Source: a virus
IMG/VR virus record: IMGVR_UViG_3300012950_000015
Coordinates: 1 to 30,075 of that record
Reading direction: 5' to 3' (one strand)
DNA: 30,075 bases
Positions 18,701-26,300 of the stretch are shown here, piece by piece. A program made the translations under genes and the position numbers. How positions within the stretch are numbered: the stretch's first letter is position 1; the number at the start of each line of letters is the position of its first letter. The notes beneath the pieces are model-generated. The model was not told the origin of the DNA, did no database searches, and saw only the letters and a list, made by a program, of their open reading frames with translations.

Positions 18701-18760
18701 ATTGCACAAAGGCGCAATATTGGATTGAGAAACACTGGAGCCTTTAATAAAACCTTATAA
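3761..18760 (+). CDS. giant 4999-aa baseplate structural protein in the gp7 position
   Basis: A single uninterrupted frame of 4999 codons lies between gp6 and gp8, where T4 encodes gp7 (1032 residues). The first 290 residues, including YESKGTDESFKILFKALFGL near residue 205, resemble the conserved start of the large wedge proteins of T4-like marine phages. The rest is a mosaic. Residues about 620-1900 hold HxxxTGDxVxY and GxGYxxxP repeats. A YHYH-like domain spans about 1240-1380. Glycine-rich beta segments with many GISTT/GIGTT peptides continue to about 3440. The YPRSSDP array covers about 3440-4160 and HTFxSA repeats about 4020-4250. The tail from about 4560 contains FVNGVLQEPNKHYAFGGGTS, a motif seen in phage baseplate and fibre proteins. 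There is no signal peptide or membrane segment. Cyanophage relatives are sometimes labelled VrlC-like (recalled, not checked). A gp7-like role rests on synteny. Confidence 0.8.
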   Translation: MIETYSPLSTRVKTYQIVNDQTPEFAITENPLLEDFLKQYYISAEYQGGPVDIGENIDKYIRIDNLTKEVVSGQVSLASSVTISDDTITVSDNTKGFPQRWGLLKINDEIITYSDKTSTTFTGCVRGFSGITTYHSQLDHKNVDWKQTVAGTHDSGDSVQNLSALFLKEIYDKLKAMYTPGLEGVALSPELDVNNFIKEARSLYESKGTDESFKILFKALFGLEPKINDLEKYLIKPSYANYLRRESFAVQVVSGDPLKLIGQTLFQDNEEGNPLVNAASGPISEVIHIRDDFYRISVFIGYDDRDLIQGTFAVPGRTRVIGKVGLGATVLTVDSTIGFGQTGTFQVGLDTDSHYQVLDYTEKTVNQFIGLTTTYPDIPSATEIYTPTLVYGYEENKIVNPVKMRITGVLSGFDSLQDLYGLSETSRVKVKNLGRFITNPNLDKTWEQTFFNSWYYNTSVRYQIEDLSGSTFTLAGSIDKSSLRVGDTVQLLVRNTETETAVLTVGYVNLSNNSISVQGTFTTASGLSYDIRRVQNKANTTKVPIIGGQNQILANVSNTYVVDAKNSESGKKESFVASNSIPSYPIYTDKIHAALENPSVSGGSWQGYNSLSNKYNIISFAQDVPFRTGEELVYVPRSGDEEIAGLDKNSYFVEVLAQKNKIKLYPSRSFIPSGIAVEFTPPVSTTGYHDFVRVEQARRSIFPGRTLKRFILDQDLTVGVQQRTTSERTLDGNTGILVNGVELTNYKSDKFIYYGPLQSLDIVNSGRGYDVLNPPSITIANSGTGINTARGRLSIGGTVTDVLIDPVDFEIKKVVSVDIHGGNGAGAKAQAVTELGYRQFTFNAKSFYNGGNIDPLDGKGGRFIMDKPHYYKTGDRVIYSSNNNYVVGLHTAASAGIDTCLVEGQSYYIGITSATIFKLYRSKSDAVAGVANTVGFGTTAADLNSGIHQFRDYHTKRRVSRVTILDGGHDYTNRTISLEPVGVSTLRDFIEFENHRFSDGEVIHYGISSTGGSVISGLSTDSQYQVLKIDDDRFRLCYSGIATTRIPNTTNYLNKEYVRFANHGVGQQDFSYPPITVDVNVITDADTPQVLEANPIVRGEVVDAILYNTGRDYGSNIINFEKAPSVLINSGSYGQIGLIIVNGRVIDAFVQSKGTGYDGPPDIEVSGLGTATGAKIRAIMNGTEISSVKVLSQGAGYATSTTSVVVRSPGDSATFSTKVRRLVGNKYKTSSTTNGDYLAPVEDGLAVESVAYGATVRNYFGDDGSGHSPIIGWAYDGNPIYGPYGLTDSDDIQSASTRMKSSYTLDASKVENRPSLTDYEAGFFIEDYYYSADKDLDEHNGRFTKTPEFEEGVYAYFATVDNLSVPQFPYYIGDTYRGFALKVNTVSGEKIRQTNYDFENSNLVRNTFPYKMFGDGASYDFVYQPYKHLANVARPDKINSGTVDSIRISNPGIGYTVGAKIDFNDADTGGSGVTAYVGKLLGKDIIKIVTDFQNYDDVVFEWGQNKIIANIDPWHSLNVKDHIQVAGLSTSVNKLVGSHQVSAVNYSTKLLDEGFSGITTDISVQFIPSFVSAGSTIGIGTETAKILNVYPDDSKLRIRRSIGVHTNTVGTALSYFSSQVEIPLVTDKFPSNLNRKFYFNPTENVGFGTTSGQTITRDFLYSGVTTSRSILTKTLYFENHGLKTNDALKFTVPTFGTNVSCATSDVFSGTFNFPSIVYAVKKTKDSIGIKTTKTSDDIYFISGGTDQYDYLLEEQETYQVTGSIQKVTATIQTKDDHELLSDDHIDLIVKPGLTTGIGTTTYTKLKVIDDYLIANPIGINTTGINTTTNRITANNHGLITGDRILYYGPNIPSGITQREYYIVRVDDNNIQLADTLKETQGSPNVVNITDVGGLTQSINPINPQLRPFRNNDLRFEMSDPTLTGYDLKFYYDINFFNEFVGSGTSLGFEVVGVSSYATVGVGSTNPYDYVNHPYLTLKYSETAPKVLFYNLFSTSGISTADDTVVNGSEVKFVDSSYSGGYNITGIGSTEFSINLRYPPESLQYDVSNCDVIEYTTQAVQATGGISTVRITNRGVNYDRLPGISSISGDGINATLIPESTEINKLVSMTVPDDVYGYPSDNTLKPDAFIPRVVDIDSFATIIDVDVTYGGKYYINAPALVLYDKGTGEIKDSGLITCELSDSAVTSATVVVQPVGLSNNDYGVSPVRNSNGISILSVESILGILTCKITTPVLGYTVEPLAIGVSCLVEGIGYDAGSGTGYNSGDYKFLPFVITDYNDAVNPREVTFDLNGITTNPGTGCTVAFGFGQVTRAEYVARFEVIKGNSKFITNEPFKKNDDATADIQLDFIDENSAKIIISGAEPLEINDILTGKLSGSTCRVIGITEFDGSFNIAASVKSLVGWRDNIGMINDTNQVLPDNDYFQNLSYAIESPKTYEDLITYINDIVHPSGLKNFANTEVLVQGYPGEHLGPAEDAGGLVLDYVGDPLRVDSIYPFDLARDFLAQVNISKFVELRNTRLSDFILNRTNRVLDIDDISPQFVSNESNDLSDYRIVANYPAGRYFQRWFTQTTHFAEDPQKNQYQLNEFISITIGDNTYLLQKHESKNYDQVGLTTGYIAFDTLYEPGLSKTLLIARPNEPFDTNYEIKTWQQSFADSVGGGETTFGNIRLEGSNSSCGAASTLGISSTTQILGLDATTTEAAVIQFVCIDTPSDGSEKQVDYLEYAVMHDNSNTYLTELAAFNSKQNLSGLSAPNFIGTITSKIESGVLKFDFENGRTNDINVKSKIIAVNPSAVGFSTNYRFKIPYTPDGTERSGRIEVTRQSLVGINTFVGIASQRDLSVKSTVHVAYGSTQTLHQLYILTDPYNEQNFITEYPLASVGSTMGIGTFGSTYRPDGHINLEFHSSVSGIVSVTAYNEILYKDLDPNGTMDGIGEFSYGQVYESVAQNTYLGINNRNLKDFELTYKGTPIYAQETNISDPNILDYDKGVFTQKHFFSTYEQLNYLPDSNLVGIGGSALVYYTGVGTGTAYLPNTVYGIKDNNDQYRVAISTTNARAGVGVSFVAGSGTGNQHRFTMRKRDSKSMISISGLVQKPISYTSINYELNVPVAGFVTAFVLSGISTIQSGDLLKIEDEMSIVRTVGFGTTTIGPAVGIGTWTLVEVERGAVGTIQTAHSAGETVRLFRGSFQILDSNIHFTQAPLGGDTGIINPNNLPYARATFGGRTFLRQDYTYNQLFDDMSESFDGLETTYPLTTIGTAVTGIGSTGGNGVLFINNIFQAPYSQNNPKANFKIDETAGISSVVFTGISSIGYTTPIIDIGDVNENQLPRGGIIVSVASTPGRGYAPFVGAIVHPVIDSSGIVQSIVGVPTVGSAVGIKTAFYNNITGIMEVTTVGPHNLKIEESVKLEGFQMECIGYKHIFRSATTNCISVTSGVNTTPTDVGYNGLTGHLTLTIPSHGLTTANTIGIATQSITMSCDKDDYITNHAYPRISDPIHGSTTIPIRSTTTDTITVDVGKSDLGYGTTVGITSFVYDYASGIGTIITDGAHNFTDPNLVGIATGALTFTCSQDAYATNHTYPRASDPYHDKLLEVRNVTTNTFDVFVGITTNVGWTPTNAVYDPVAGIMTMTIPNHNIMAGNTIKIKGSSLDFKCAMDGNSQTKSYPRTSDPYYDTAISVASTTTTGIAITVGTSPTVNYSVTTATYTPSTGFLDLNIGQHGLAAQSDIKLATGSLIFRCANDSYISSHAYPRNTVDTQTVNGATYDANAGIMTVTVIPGGRLIHDGDWIRFDNDSISFKCDMDGGTSTKTYPRSSDPVSGKWLPITGITTTSFSVEVGKSPIQPFSISSAVYDPTAGIVTATIGEHNFMTGVSIQLSPESMSFRCGFDTYQSVHNYPRSSDPGFTTAVSIASTSANTISFQVLASQPSTNISTHHFVPHDGLTAETGTQYDGTVGIMTVRSANHGLNNGDWVLFDTGAVSFTCAKDDYSTTHAYPRTTDPYSGKWIQVSNVTTNTFRTNGMSSPDTSNHIFASGVTGAIKRSQIHGGGAYGHTFQAAGVGSMDQKRDRAYDQPIGIHSVGSTSVTATGAVYDPSAGIMTVTVAGHGFMNNDRVKFDDNSISLKCSRDSYRTSHTYPRSSDPISGKWVSIASTTTDTFAVDVGSSGPAHQFAHTFDSATTGGIKKQTGYITLQVGVSTDTSVHNYDIGAGHEATDAVVSGGNYAHTFQSAATGAVQYGGAYDHQFVSAAANPLRVDTWAGTALTPTNAVYDPGTGVLQFTVPNHGLVAPENFKLDGIGVTCTYGSKTYPSGVQGYYYSVRSVGTTTSFTTFVGVSTLAHPYTGGGTVRVGLTTNIFPDYDESLDITGIVSARTFRVNAGPSTIPHSYHAGGTAAPWYELTHGSGYTTDLGTISIGVTDAVGSGATITAIVGAGGSLIFSVDNGGSGYTEDALVFAPEPNGEHLVIEGNYREGLGNTSITGVGCSIIVDILGISTNHVGYSTGKEFELHEVQRWDFSKIGYGFKKGDKFNVVGLSTNPDAGDLFIPFEVEVINIFNDDIASWQFGNIDYIDNIKGYQDGDRTRFPLYYQNQLISFEIDNNDPDSREIDLGPVLLIFVNGVLQEPNKHYAFGGGTSLQFITPPTVEDEVFIFFYRGTVGADSVFFDVNEIIKEGDSLDLFKSSYVELNQVAKNTTNFAQQEARIVQRIATASVIETPFYQGAGVNNDNYKPFRWNKQKKDIVFGGGLVSKARDSQEAQIYPTANVIAGFSKTDTTIHVDHTTNYRDIDGLLNDDFGLFVQAPVGFGTTAQAGVNWEIWNAIEPLNTSVKGYTGFITGITTSVGIGTDLAIVFHLDTNNLVNDFNSSYVQDFQQGYPFKIYGSGLSPAAGVITSIDSHDSDIVAISTYYVDNVYYANGLAWDGSSRTGVITCNIHSGTDVSGLVGIGSTLHPAARMSWGRFSSATRDVGYPIALDVKGINYDPSLDNYPIAQRRNIGLRNTGAFNKTL
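7490..7890 (+). other. YHYH-like domain inside the giant protein
   Basis: Residues about 1240-1380 of the giant protein carry HSPIIGWAYDGNPIYGPYG (H1267, W1273), then LDEHNGRFTKTPEFEEGVYA from residue 1336, then FPYYIGDTYRG from 1368. These three blocks, in this order and spacing, are the core of the YHYH domain family, which occurs mostly in secreted or surface bacterial proteins of unknown function. The YHYH tetrad that names the family is not visible here; the aligned position reads VYAYFAT. I assign the domain from memory of the family, without a profile search. Confidence 0.7.
9212..9241 (+). repeat. perfect 15-bp tandem duplication
   Basis: GGAATAAACACAACT occurs twice head to tail at 9212-9226 and 9227-9241, adding a second GINTT pentapeptide in frame. 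The perfect identity points to a recent slippage duplication in the giant gene. Confidence 0.9.
14090..16230 (+). repeat. array of eight ~85-aa C..D..YPRSSDP repeats
   Basis: Eight copies of one unit follow each other within the giant gene. The full unit reads YDPxAGIMTVTIxxHGFMxGDxI, then SISFKCxxDxYxTxHxYPRSSDP, then a strand ending TTTxxFxVxVG. The cysteine codons are at 14180, 14450, 14705, 14960, 15143, 15398, 15692 and 16115 (C3474 to C4119). Three intervals are exactly 255 bases (85 residues). Copy 4 breaks off after YPRN, giving a 183-base interval, while copy 8 follows a 423-base interval caused by inserted HTF elements. Degenerate copies flank the array near 13960 and 16560. The product is probably a row of small beta domains on the baseplate surface. 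Confidence 0.85.
15826..16498 (+). repeat. HxFxSAxTGAI short repeats
   Basis: Five copies of a twelve-residue element occur near 15826 (HIFASGVTGAI), 15897 (HTFQAAGVGSM), 16256-16291 (AHTFDSATTGGI), 16412-16447 (AHTFQSAATGAV) and 16465 (HQFVSAAANPL). They lie in and after the last YPRSSDP units and lengthen the spacing there. Each copy is preceded by a Gly-Gly-rich or Ala/Tyr turn. They look like an insertion family nested in the larger repeats. Confidence 0.7.
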
Positions 18761-18763
18761 ATA
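18756..18763 (+). promoter_or_regulatory. T4-type late promoter TATAAATA overlapping a stop codon
   Basis: A second perfect TATAAATA overlaps the TAA stop (18758-18760) of the giant gene. Transcription would begin near 18769, 29 bases before the gp8 start at 18798. It would let gp8 and the DUF4815 gene be made without reading through the 15-kb gene upstream. Confidence 0.8.
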
Positions 18764-18797
18764 CCAAAATAGTAAGACCTCTCTCTAGCATATTGCA

Positions 18798-20369
18798 ATG
18801 GCAGCAATTATAACCGACCAATTTAGGATTATTAATGCTAATAACTTCATGGATGATGTTACAGCAGGAACTAATTCTTACTATGCGTTTTTAGGATTAG
18901 TAAATCCAACAATAGCGGGATTTGGACGCACGGATACTTGGAATAGTACAACTATCCAACCTCCATCACCTGTTGATAGTATCAATTACAATAACCATGT
19001 ATATGATACTATGTTATTTGGTAGAAAGGTCTTTCCTGGTGATGTTAGAAGGTTGATTAGAAAAGTTGCTTGGACTAAAGGTACATCTTATGACATGTAT
19101 CGCCATGATTATAGTGTAACTCATCGTTCTTTAGTATCTAACTCTAGTAGACTTTACTCTGCAAACTATTATGTAATGAATAAAGACTATCGAGTCTATA
19201 TTTGTATTAATAATGGTTCTGCTGGTATTTCCACTATTGCAGGTGCATCATTAGATGAACCAACTTTTACTGATCTCGAACCATCTGCTGCTGGTGTAAG
19301 TGGTGATAGTTATCTTTGGAAGTATATGTTCACGGTTCCTCCTGCGGATATCGTGAAATTTGACTCTACTGAATATATTGCTGTTCCTAATGATTGGGAC
19401 ACCACAATTGATGCTGATATTAAAGTTGTTAGAGATAATGGTGATTCTGATACTAATAGTAATCAGATTAAAGTAGTATCAATTGATGAGGCAGGAACAG
19501 GATATAGTTTCCTTTCCAGTCCTATTGAAGTTGATATTGTTGGTGATGGCACGGGAGGTAAAGTTAGAATCCTAACTAATACCAATGGTCAAATTATTTC
19601 CGCACAGGTAACATCTGGCGGTCGAGGTTATAGTTATGCTCGTGTTGATTTGTCTTCTATTAATGGTGCTGCTACTAAATTTGCTAGATTAACACCTATC
19701 ATTCCTCCTTCTTTAGGGCATGGTTATAATGCTTATAAGGAACTAGGAACAGATAAAGTCTTAATTTATACTCGATTTGATTCATCTTCATATGATTTTG
19801 CATCAGATACTAAATTCTCTCAAGTTGGATTAATTAGAAACCCAACTGCAATTGGTGTAGCAGGAACTAATTATCTTCAAACTTCTGAATTTTCTGGGTT
19901 GAAATCACTTAAATTTACTGGAGATACCTCTCAGATTCTTGGTATTGGTACTGCTATTGAACAAAGTATTACTGGAGTTGGTACTGCTAGAGGATATGTT
20001 GCTTCTTATGATATTGATACTAAGGTAATTAAGTACTTCCAAGATAGAAGTCTTTCTTACAATCAATTAACTCATGATCAGACTGACAGTAAGGAAGTTA
20101 ACAATCAATCTCCTGTTTTAAATTTCCAAGCAACTGCTAATGCAGTTACTAGTAGTGCTTTCAGTGTTAATATAGATCAGACTTTTAGTGGCATCTCTAC
20201 AACTACTCCTTCGGGTAAGGTTGTTGATCTTGGCGCACAGTTTACAAATGGTCTTGCTGATGCTGAAATAAATAAGAGGAGTGGCGAGATCATCTACCTT
20301 GATAATAGACCTTCTATTACAAGGAATGTGCGTCAAAAAGAAGACATCAAAATCGTATTAGAATTCTAA
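18798..20369 (+). CDS. 8: baseplate wedge protein gp8
   Basis: gp8 is a dimeric wedge component that binds gp7, gp10 and gp6 in T4. The product begins MAAIITDQFRIINANNFMDD and contains the family hallmarks WTKGTSYDMYRHDYS near residue 90, YYVMNKDYRVYICINNG near 125 and SYLWKYMFTVPPADIVKF near 175. It has 523 residues against 334 in T4. The extra length includes two GxGY beta units (EAGTGYSFLSSP near 235, SGGRGYSYARVDL near 275), also found in the giant protein, and a C-terminal extension ending VRQKEDIKIVLEF. It follows its own late promoter and precedes the DUF4815 gene by four bases. No strong Shine-Dalgarno is seen. Confidence 0.9.
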   Translation: MAAIITDQFRIINANNFMDDVTAGTNSYYAFLGLVNPTIAGFGRTDTWNSTTIQPPSPVDSINYNNHVYDTMLFGRKVFPGDVRRLIRKVAWTKGTSYDMYRHDYSVTHRSLVSNSSRLYSANYYVMNKDYRVYICINNGSAGISTIAGASLDEPTFTDLEPSAAGVSGDSYLWKYMFTVPPADIVKFDSTEYIAVPNDWDTTIDADIKVVRDNGDSDTNSNQIKVVSIDEAGTGYSFLSSPIEVDIVGDGTGGKVRILTNTNGQIISAQVTSGGRGYSYARVDLSSINGAATKFARLTPIIPPSLGHGYNAYKELGTDKVLIYTRFDSSSYDFASDTKFSQVGLIRNPTAIGVAGTNYLQTSEFSGLKSLKFTGDTSQILGIGTAIEQSITGVGTARGYVASYDIDTKVIKYFQDRSLSYNQLTHDQTDSKEVNNQSPVLNFQATANAVTSSAFSVNIDQTFSGISTTTPSGKVVDLGAQFTNGLADAEINKRSGEIIYLDNRPSITRNVRQKEDIKIVLEF

Positions 20370-20373
20370 ACCG

Positions 20374-23300
20374 ATGCCACAACAGACAAATCTGAACATA
20401 AGTCCTTATTACGACGACTTTGACAGGACGGACAATTATCATAAAGTTCTGTTTAAACCAGGATTTCCTGTTCAAGCTCGTGAATTAACGAGTCTGCAGT
20501 CTATTATGCAGAATCAGGTTGAACAGTTTGGTAGTCATATTTTTAAAGAGGGATCTGTTGTTATTCCTGGTGGTGTTACTTATGATGGAAATTATTTTGC
20601 AGTTCGTTTAGATGCTACTCATTTAGGAACGGATGTTGAGATTTATTTAAGTAGTATTGTAGGAAAAAGAATAAAAGGACAAACTTCTGGTATTACTGCA
20701 AAAGTTGTTAATTATCTTACTGCAGTAGATTCTATTTCGTCAGATCCAACATTATATGTAAAATATTTGTCTCCAGGTCCAAGTGGATCTTTTGATTTCT
20801 TTGAAGATTCTGAAATAATATTATTAGAAGAACCTGTTACTTATGGCAATACTACATTAAATACTGGTTCATCTGTTGCATCAACTATTGCTCAGGATTC
20901 TTGTCTTTCAGGATCTGCAGTAAATATTTCCGCTGGAGTATATTTTGTTAGAGGTGCTTTTGTAAGAGTTAATCAACAAACTCTTATTTTGGATCAGTAT
21001 GATAATCAGCCATTTTATAGGGTTGGATTGCAAGTAGTTGAAAGTGCAATTAATGCTAAAGAAGATCCAGATCTTTATGATAATGCTAAAGGATTTTCAA
21101 ACTATGCTGCTCCTGGTGCTGATAGATTAAAAATAGAATTAATTCTTGCTAAGAAGGATGTTGATGATTTTGATGATACAGATTTTATTGAAGTTATAAG
21201 AGTAAGAGCTGGTATTGTTGAAAAAGAAATTAAGCGACATAGTGAGTATAATTTAATTAGAGATTATATTGCTAAAAGGACACATGATGAGTCTGGAGAT
21301 TACACAGTAAGTCCATTCTTTATCAATGTAATGGATAGTTTGAATGATAGAATGGGTAGTGAAGGTATCTACTATGCTACTGAAAGTACTAGAGAGGGTA
21401 ACACACCAAATGATGATCTTGCAGTTGTTAGGGTTTCTCCTGGTACTGCATATGTGAAAGGATATGAATTCCAGACTATGGGAGAGACTCTCGATGTAGA
21501 TAAACCAAGAATTACTTCCGAAAAATTAGAAGAGAATTTTTCTTTTAGGTTAGGAAATAGACTTAGGCTTAATGGTGTTACTGGTGTAACAACATTTAAT
21601 AATGCGTTAGATCTTCAGAGTGGTATTGGTAGTGCAAGAGTTGGTACTGCAAAAGTTTATAATTTTGGATTAGTAGATTCAAAATATACGGATAACTCAA
21701 CTGAGTTTGATGCTTATTTGTATGATGTTCAATTGTTTACGGAATTATCATTAAATGATAATGTTAAATCTACAGATGTAATTACATCTGCTTATATTGA
21801 AGGTAAAGAGAGTGGTGCTACAGGTTATGCTCTTGGACATTCAGTTGCTGGTGCTGGTACTAGTACAATTTCAATAACTCAGGTATCTGGTAAATTTCAA
21901 CCAGGTGAAAAGATTGTAGTTGATGGTAATATTAATGGATTGTCACGAACTGTTGAGAGAGTAAGGAATTATAATATTGACGATGTTGATTCTGTACAAC
22001 AGTCCTCTTCATTTTATGGTAAGAAAAAGCTTAATGAAGTAATACCATATGGGTTCTCTGCTACCGATTTTGTTAGTATTACATCTGCAGGTGCGGTTAC
22101 TTGTACTGGTAAAACATTTGAACGCTTTAAGCCAGGTGATGTAATACTTTATAACAATCCAACTAGTTCATTACCTTCTAGAAATATTGTTAGTGAAGTT
22201 GCTGATGATGGTGGTAGCATGAAAGTTGTTGCAATGACATCAAATCCTGATCTTTATGGTGGAACTCTTCCTGGTATTGCATATACGGGTACTTTTAGAA
22301 TTGGTCAACAACAGTTGACTAATGAAGATAATGCAGGATTGTATTTAAAACTTCCTAAAAATAATATTGCTGATATTGACTTTACTGGAGCTAAACTTAC
22401 TCTTTCTGCACAAGTAAAAAATGAATCTACAGATGCTAATGGAGTTTTAGTAGTTTCTACTTCTAATATTTCAATTAATGATATTAGTTTTGTTGGATTT
22501 GATCAAGAAAGATATCAGGTACAATATGATGATGGTGAAATTGCTACTATTGATCAATCACAAGTAGTTGTTACTGATACAACTTTAACTATTAATGGAC
22601 TAAAATTCTCAGAATCTGGGATGACTGTTAATGCAACAGTTACTAAGAATAATATTAAAACAAAAGTTAAAGAATATAAGAGAAGTCAGCAAGTTGATAT
22701 AATTTATTCTAATAAAATAGGGTCAGGAACAGTTCAAGGTTCTACTCTTAATGATGGATTAACTAATAGTGCTCTTTATGGAATACGAGTACAAGACCAG
22801 GATATTTGTTTAAATCATCCTGATGTGGGTGAAGTAATTGCTGTTTACGAATCTTTAGATAAAGATAAGCCTATTTTAGACAAATTAGTCTTTACTTCTA
22901 CTGATCCTATTTTTGAAAATGCTATTGTTGGTGAATCTATCGTTGGAGAAAATACCAATTCGGTTGCAAGAGTAGTATCTATTGATGCTGGTAATAGTAA
23001 TATCAGTATCGTATACAAAACATCTGATAAGTTCCAACTTCTAGAAACACTTTCTTTCCAAGAATCTAATGCTACAGCAACTCTTCAAGCAATAATTCCT
23101 GGAAAGTATAATGATGTAACAGATGCATTTACTTTAGATAAAGGTCAGAAAGAACAGTATTATGATTATTCCAGATTGATGAGGGTTAATGATGGGTATA
23201 TTCCATCTAAGCGTCTTTTAGTAATTCTTGATAGATATGAAATTCCATCTGCAGATACTGGAGATGTATTTACTGTCAATAGTTACGATGCAGAAAGATT

Positions 23301-26300
23301 TAGTAAGAATATTCCAGGAATTGGTAAACAAAACTATAGGGCAAGTGATACTCTTGATTTTAGGTCTAGAGTTGTAGAATTTACACCAGGTAGTGCTACT
23401 GTTTCACCATTCTTCTATAGTAATAGAGATAATATCTCAGTAGGTAGTAGGATTGTAACTCCAAATGAATCTTCTAGATTTGGATACAAGCATTACTTTG
23501 GAAGAATGGATAAACTCATTCTTAAAACATCGGGTAATATGTTTGTTTTGAAGGGAACTCCTTCTTCTAATCCTAAACCCCCTGCAGATGATGGGGATAG
23601 CATGACACTTGCTACCATTGTCTGGCCACCATACCTTTATGAAACAAGTAGCGCACAGGTATTCTTAATTGATAATCGTCGTTATACAATGAGAGATATT
23701 GGTAATTTGGAAGATAGGGTTGAAAATCTAGAAAAAGTAACAACATTATCTCTATTAGAACAGAAAGTTCAAACTTTACAAGTTAGAGATGCTGATGGAC
23801 TTGATAGATTTAAGAGTGGGTATTTTGCTGATGGTCTTAGGACCAAAGATTTTATTGACATATCTTCTCCTGTTGATGTTGATACTGTTAGGGGAGAATT
23901 AAGACCTCTTACTGATATCACTTCTCTGGATATGCAGCTTTTGCCTGAGACACAGCAATCTCCAGAAACATTAGATTTCACTGAGAACTTTCCTTTGTTG
24001 GATGATAAGTCTCAGAAGACGGGTAGGATGATTACCCTTAAGTATAAGGAAACTGAATTTGTTAATCAAAACTTTGCAACAAGAGTAGAGAATCTCAATC
24101 CATTCCTTGTTTATAATTACACTGGCAATTTAACATTAAATCCAACTAGTGATAATTGGATTAATACTGAAAGAACTCAAACTCTTACTACTCAAATTAT
24201 TAGACGAAGAGTCTTTGATACTAGAGTTGGAGTACAAAATGTTGATGGTGGATTTGGACAAGATGAATTACGAGGAAGTACAAATGAATTTGTATCTGGT
24301 GTAGAAAGAGATGATATTGAATCAAGGAATACTTATATTGCTCAAGAGACTTTTGATCCATTCATTAGATCTAGAAATATTGAGTATAATGTAGATGGTT
24401 TAAGACCTAATTCTAGATTCTTTACCTTCTTTGATGAGATTGGTAATTGTGATATTATTCCTAAGATTATTGGAATTCAGGATGTTGTTGGTGCCTTTAC
24501 TGTAGGAGAAACAATTAATGCTCTTGTAAATGGAGAGAATTATACATTCAGACTTTGTAGACCTGATCATAAAACAGGTCCATTTGCAAGTCCTGCGACA
24601 GTATATGAGGTTAATCCTTTAGATAGGAATGAAACTCTACCTACAGCATATTCTCAAGGTTCTACAGTTATTAATGTTGATACTGCTGCACTTGCTGCTC
24701 AAGCACAAGGAGATTTCTTTGGATATCTTCCAGTTGGAACAGTAATCTCTGGAGCAACTAGTGGAGCACAAGCTACAATTTCTAATCTTAATTTGTTCTC
24801 TGATCCTTATGGTGATTTGAGAGCATGTGTATGGATTAGAAATCCTACTGCTACACCAGCTCCACTTGCTAGAGTAAGATCTGGTGAAAGAGAATTTAAG
24901 GTAACATCTAGTTCTGTTAATGCTACTGGATTGAGGGGCAGTACTGCAATTTCTGCTGCTGATTCAATTTATACTGCAATTGGAACTACAAGAATTATAC
25001 AAACTGATGTTAGGATTACAACTTTAGAAACGACAACGATACAAAGAGATGTAACGCTTACCTTTGTAAACCGTAGACCGCCCCCACCACCTCCACCACC
25101 ACCCCCAGTTATTATTAATAACACAAGGGTTATTGATAGAACTAGGACTGTAAATAGGACTATTATTAGGCCAGTTCCTGTACCTACTCCTCCACCTCCT
25201 AGAGCTCCTCGAAATCGTGACCCTCTAGCACAGTCATTTACAGTGGATCAATTTGGTGCATATGTAACTGGTATTGATGTATATTTTGCAACAATTGATA
25301 CAGATCCAACCGTTCCCGCTTTCGTGGAATTGAGGACAATGGAATTGGGATTCCCAACTGAAAAGTTGGTTTCTCCTGACTCAAGAGTGGTTTTGACTTC
25401 TGCAAATATCACAGTCACTACAGATGCCTCAGTGGCAACTAGAGCGACATTCCCTGCTCCAGTATATCTGGAACCTGCGAAAGAATACGCTATTGTTGTA
25501 GGTGCTCCTACGAACACTTATGAAGTGTTTATTGCAGAAATGGGTCAGACTGCTCTTAATGCACAGACTTTGCCAAGTGCTGCAGGACGGGTTTATAGTA
25601 ACCAGTTCTCTGTAGGTTCTTTGTTCAAGTCTCAAAATGCATCTACATGGACTCCATGCCAGTTTGAAGATTTAACATTTAAACTATATCGTGCAGAGTT
25701 TGAAGAAACTGATGCAGTGGTAACATTCCAAAACCCACCAATTAGATCTAATAATGGTATTCTACCAGCATTGAATAAGAATCCAATTGAAGCACTTCCT
25801 AAGAAAGCTTCACTTGGTATTACAACTTCTCAAAATCCTGGTCTTATAGGAACAGTGTTTACTATTGGAAGAAAGGTTGGTGATGCACAAGCTGATTATC
25901 GATATGGATTTATCGAAGATGTTGGTGGTCCCGTTACTGGTGTAGTTGGTATTCAAACCAATGGCACTTCTTATGGAACTCCTGCTGCTAGTGTTGGAAC
26001 ATACAACATTACTGGTAGTGGTGTTGGATTAAAACTTTCTGTAACTGTAGGTACTGGTGCTTCACCAATTACTGCTGCTACTATCACTCAAGATGGTGAA
26101 GGTTACAAAGTTGGTGATATGGTCGGAATCGTAACTGCTGATATGAGTGGTAGTGGTTCTGGATGTAGGATTGGTATTAATTCTCTTAATGGAATTGATA
26201 CTCTTTATCTTACTGATATTCAAGGTGAAGAATTTACTACTGGTGATGATGTATCCTACTATCATTCTGCAGGAACTGTTATTGACTCAACTCTTGATGT

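Noticed and set aside
25060-25230. Proline-rich stretch as a TonB-type energy transducer
   Set aside because: There is no membrane anchor and no TonB C-terminal domain. The segment links two phage structural regions.
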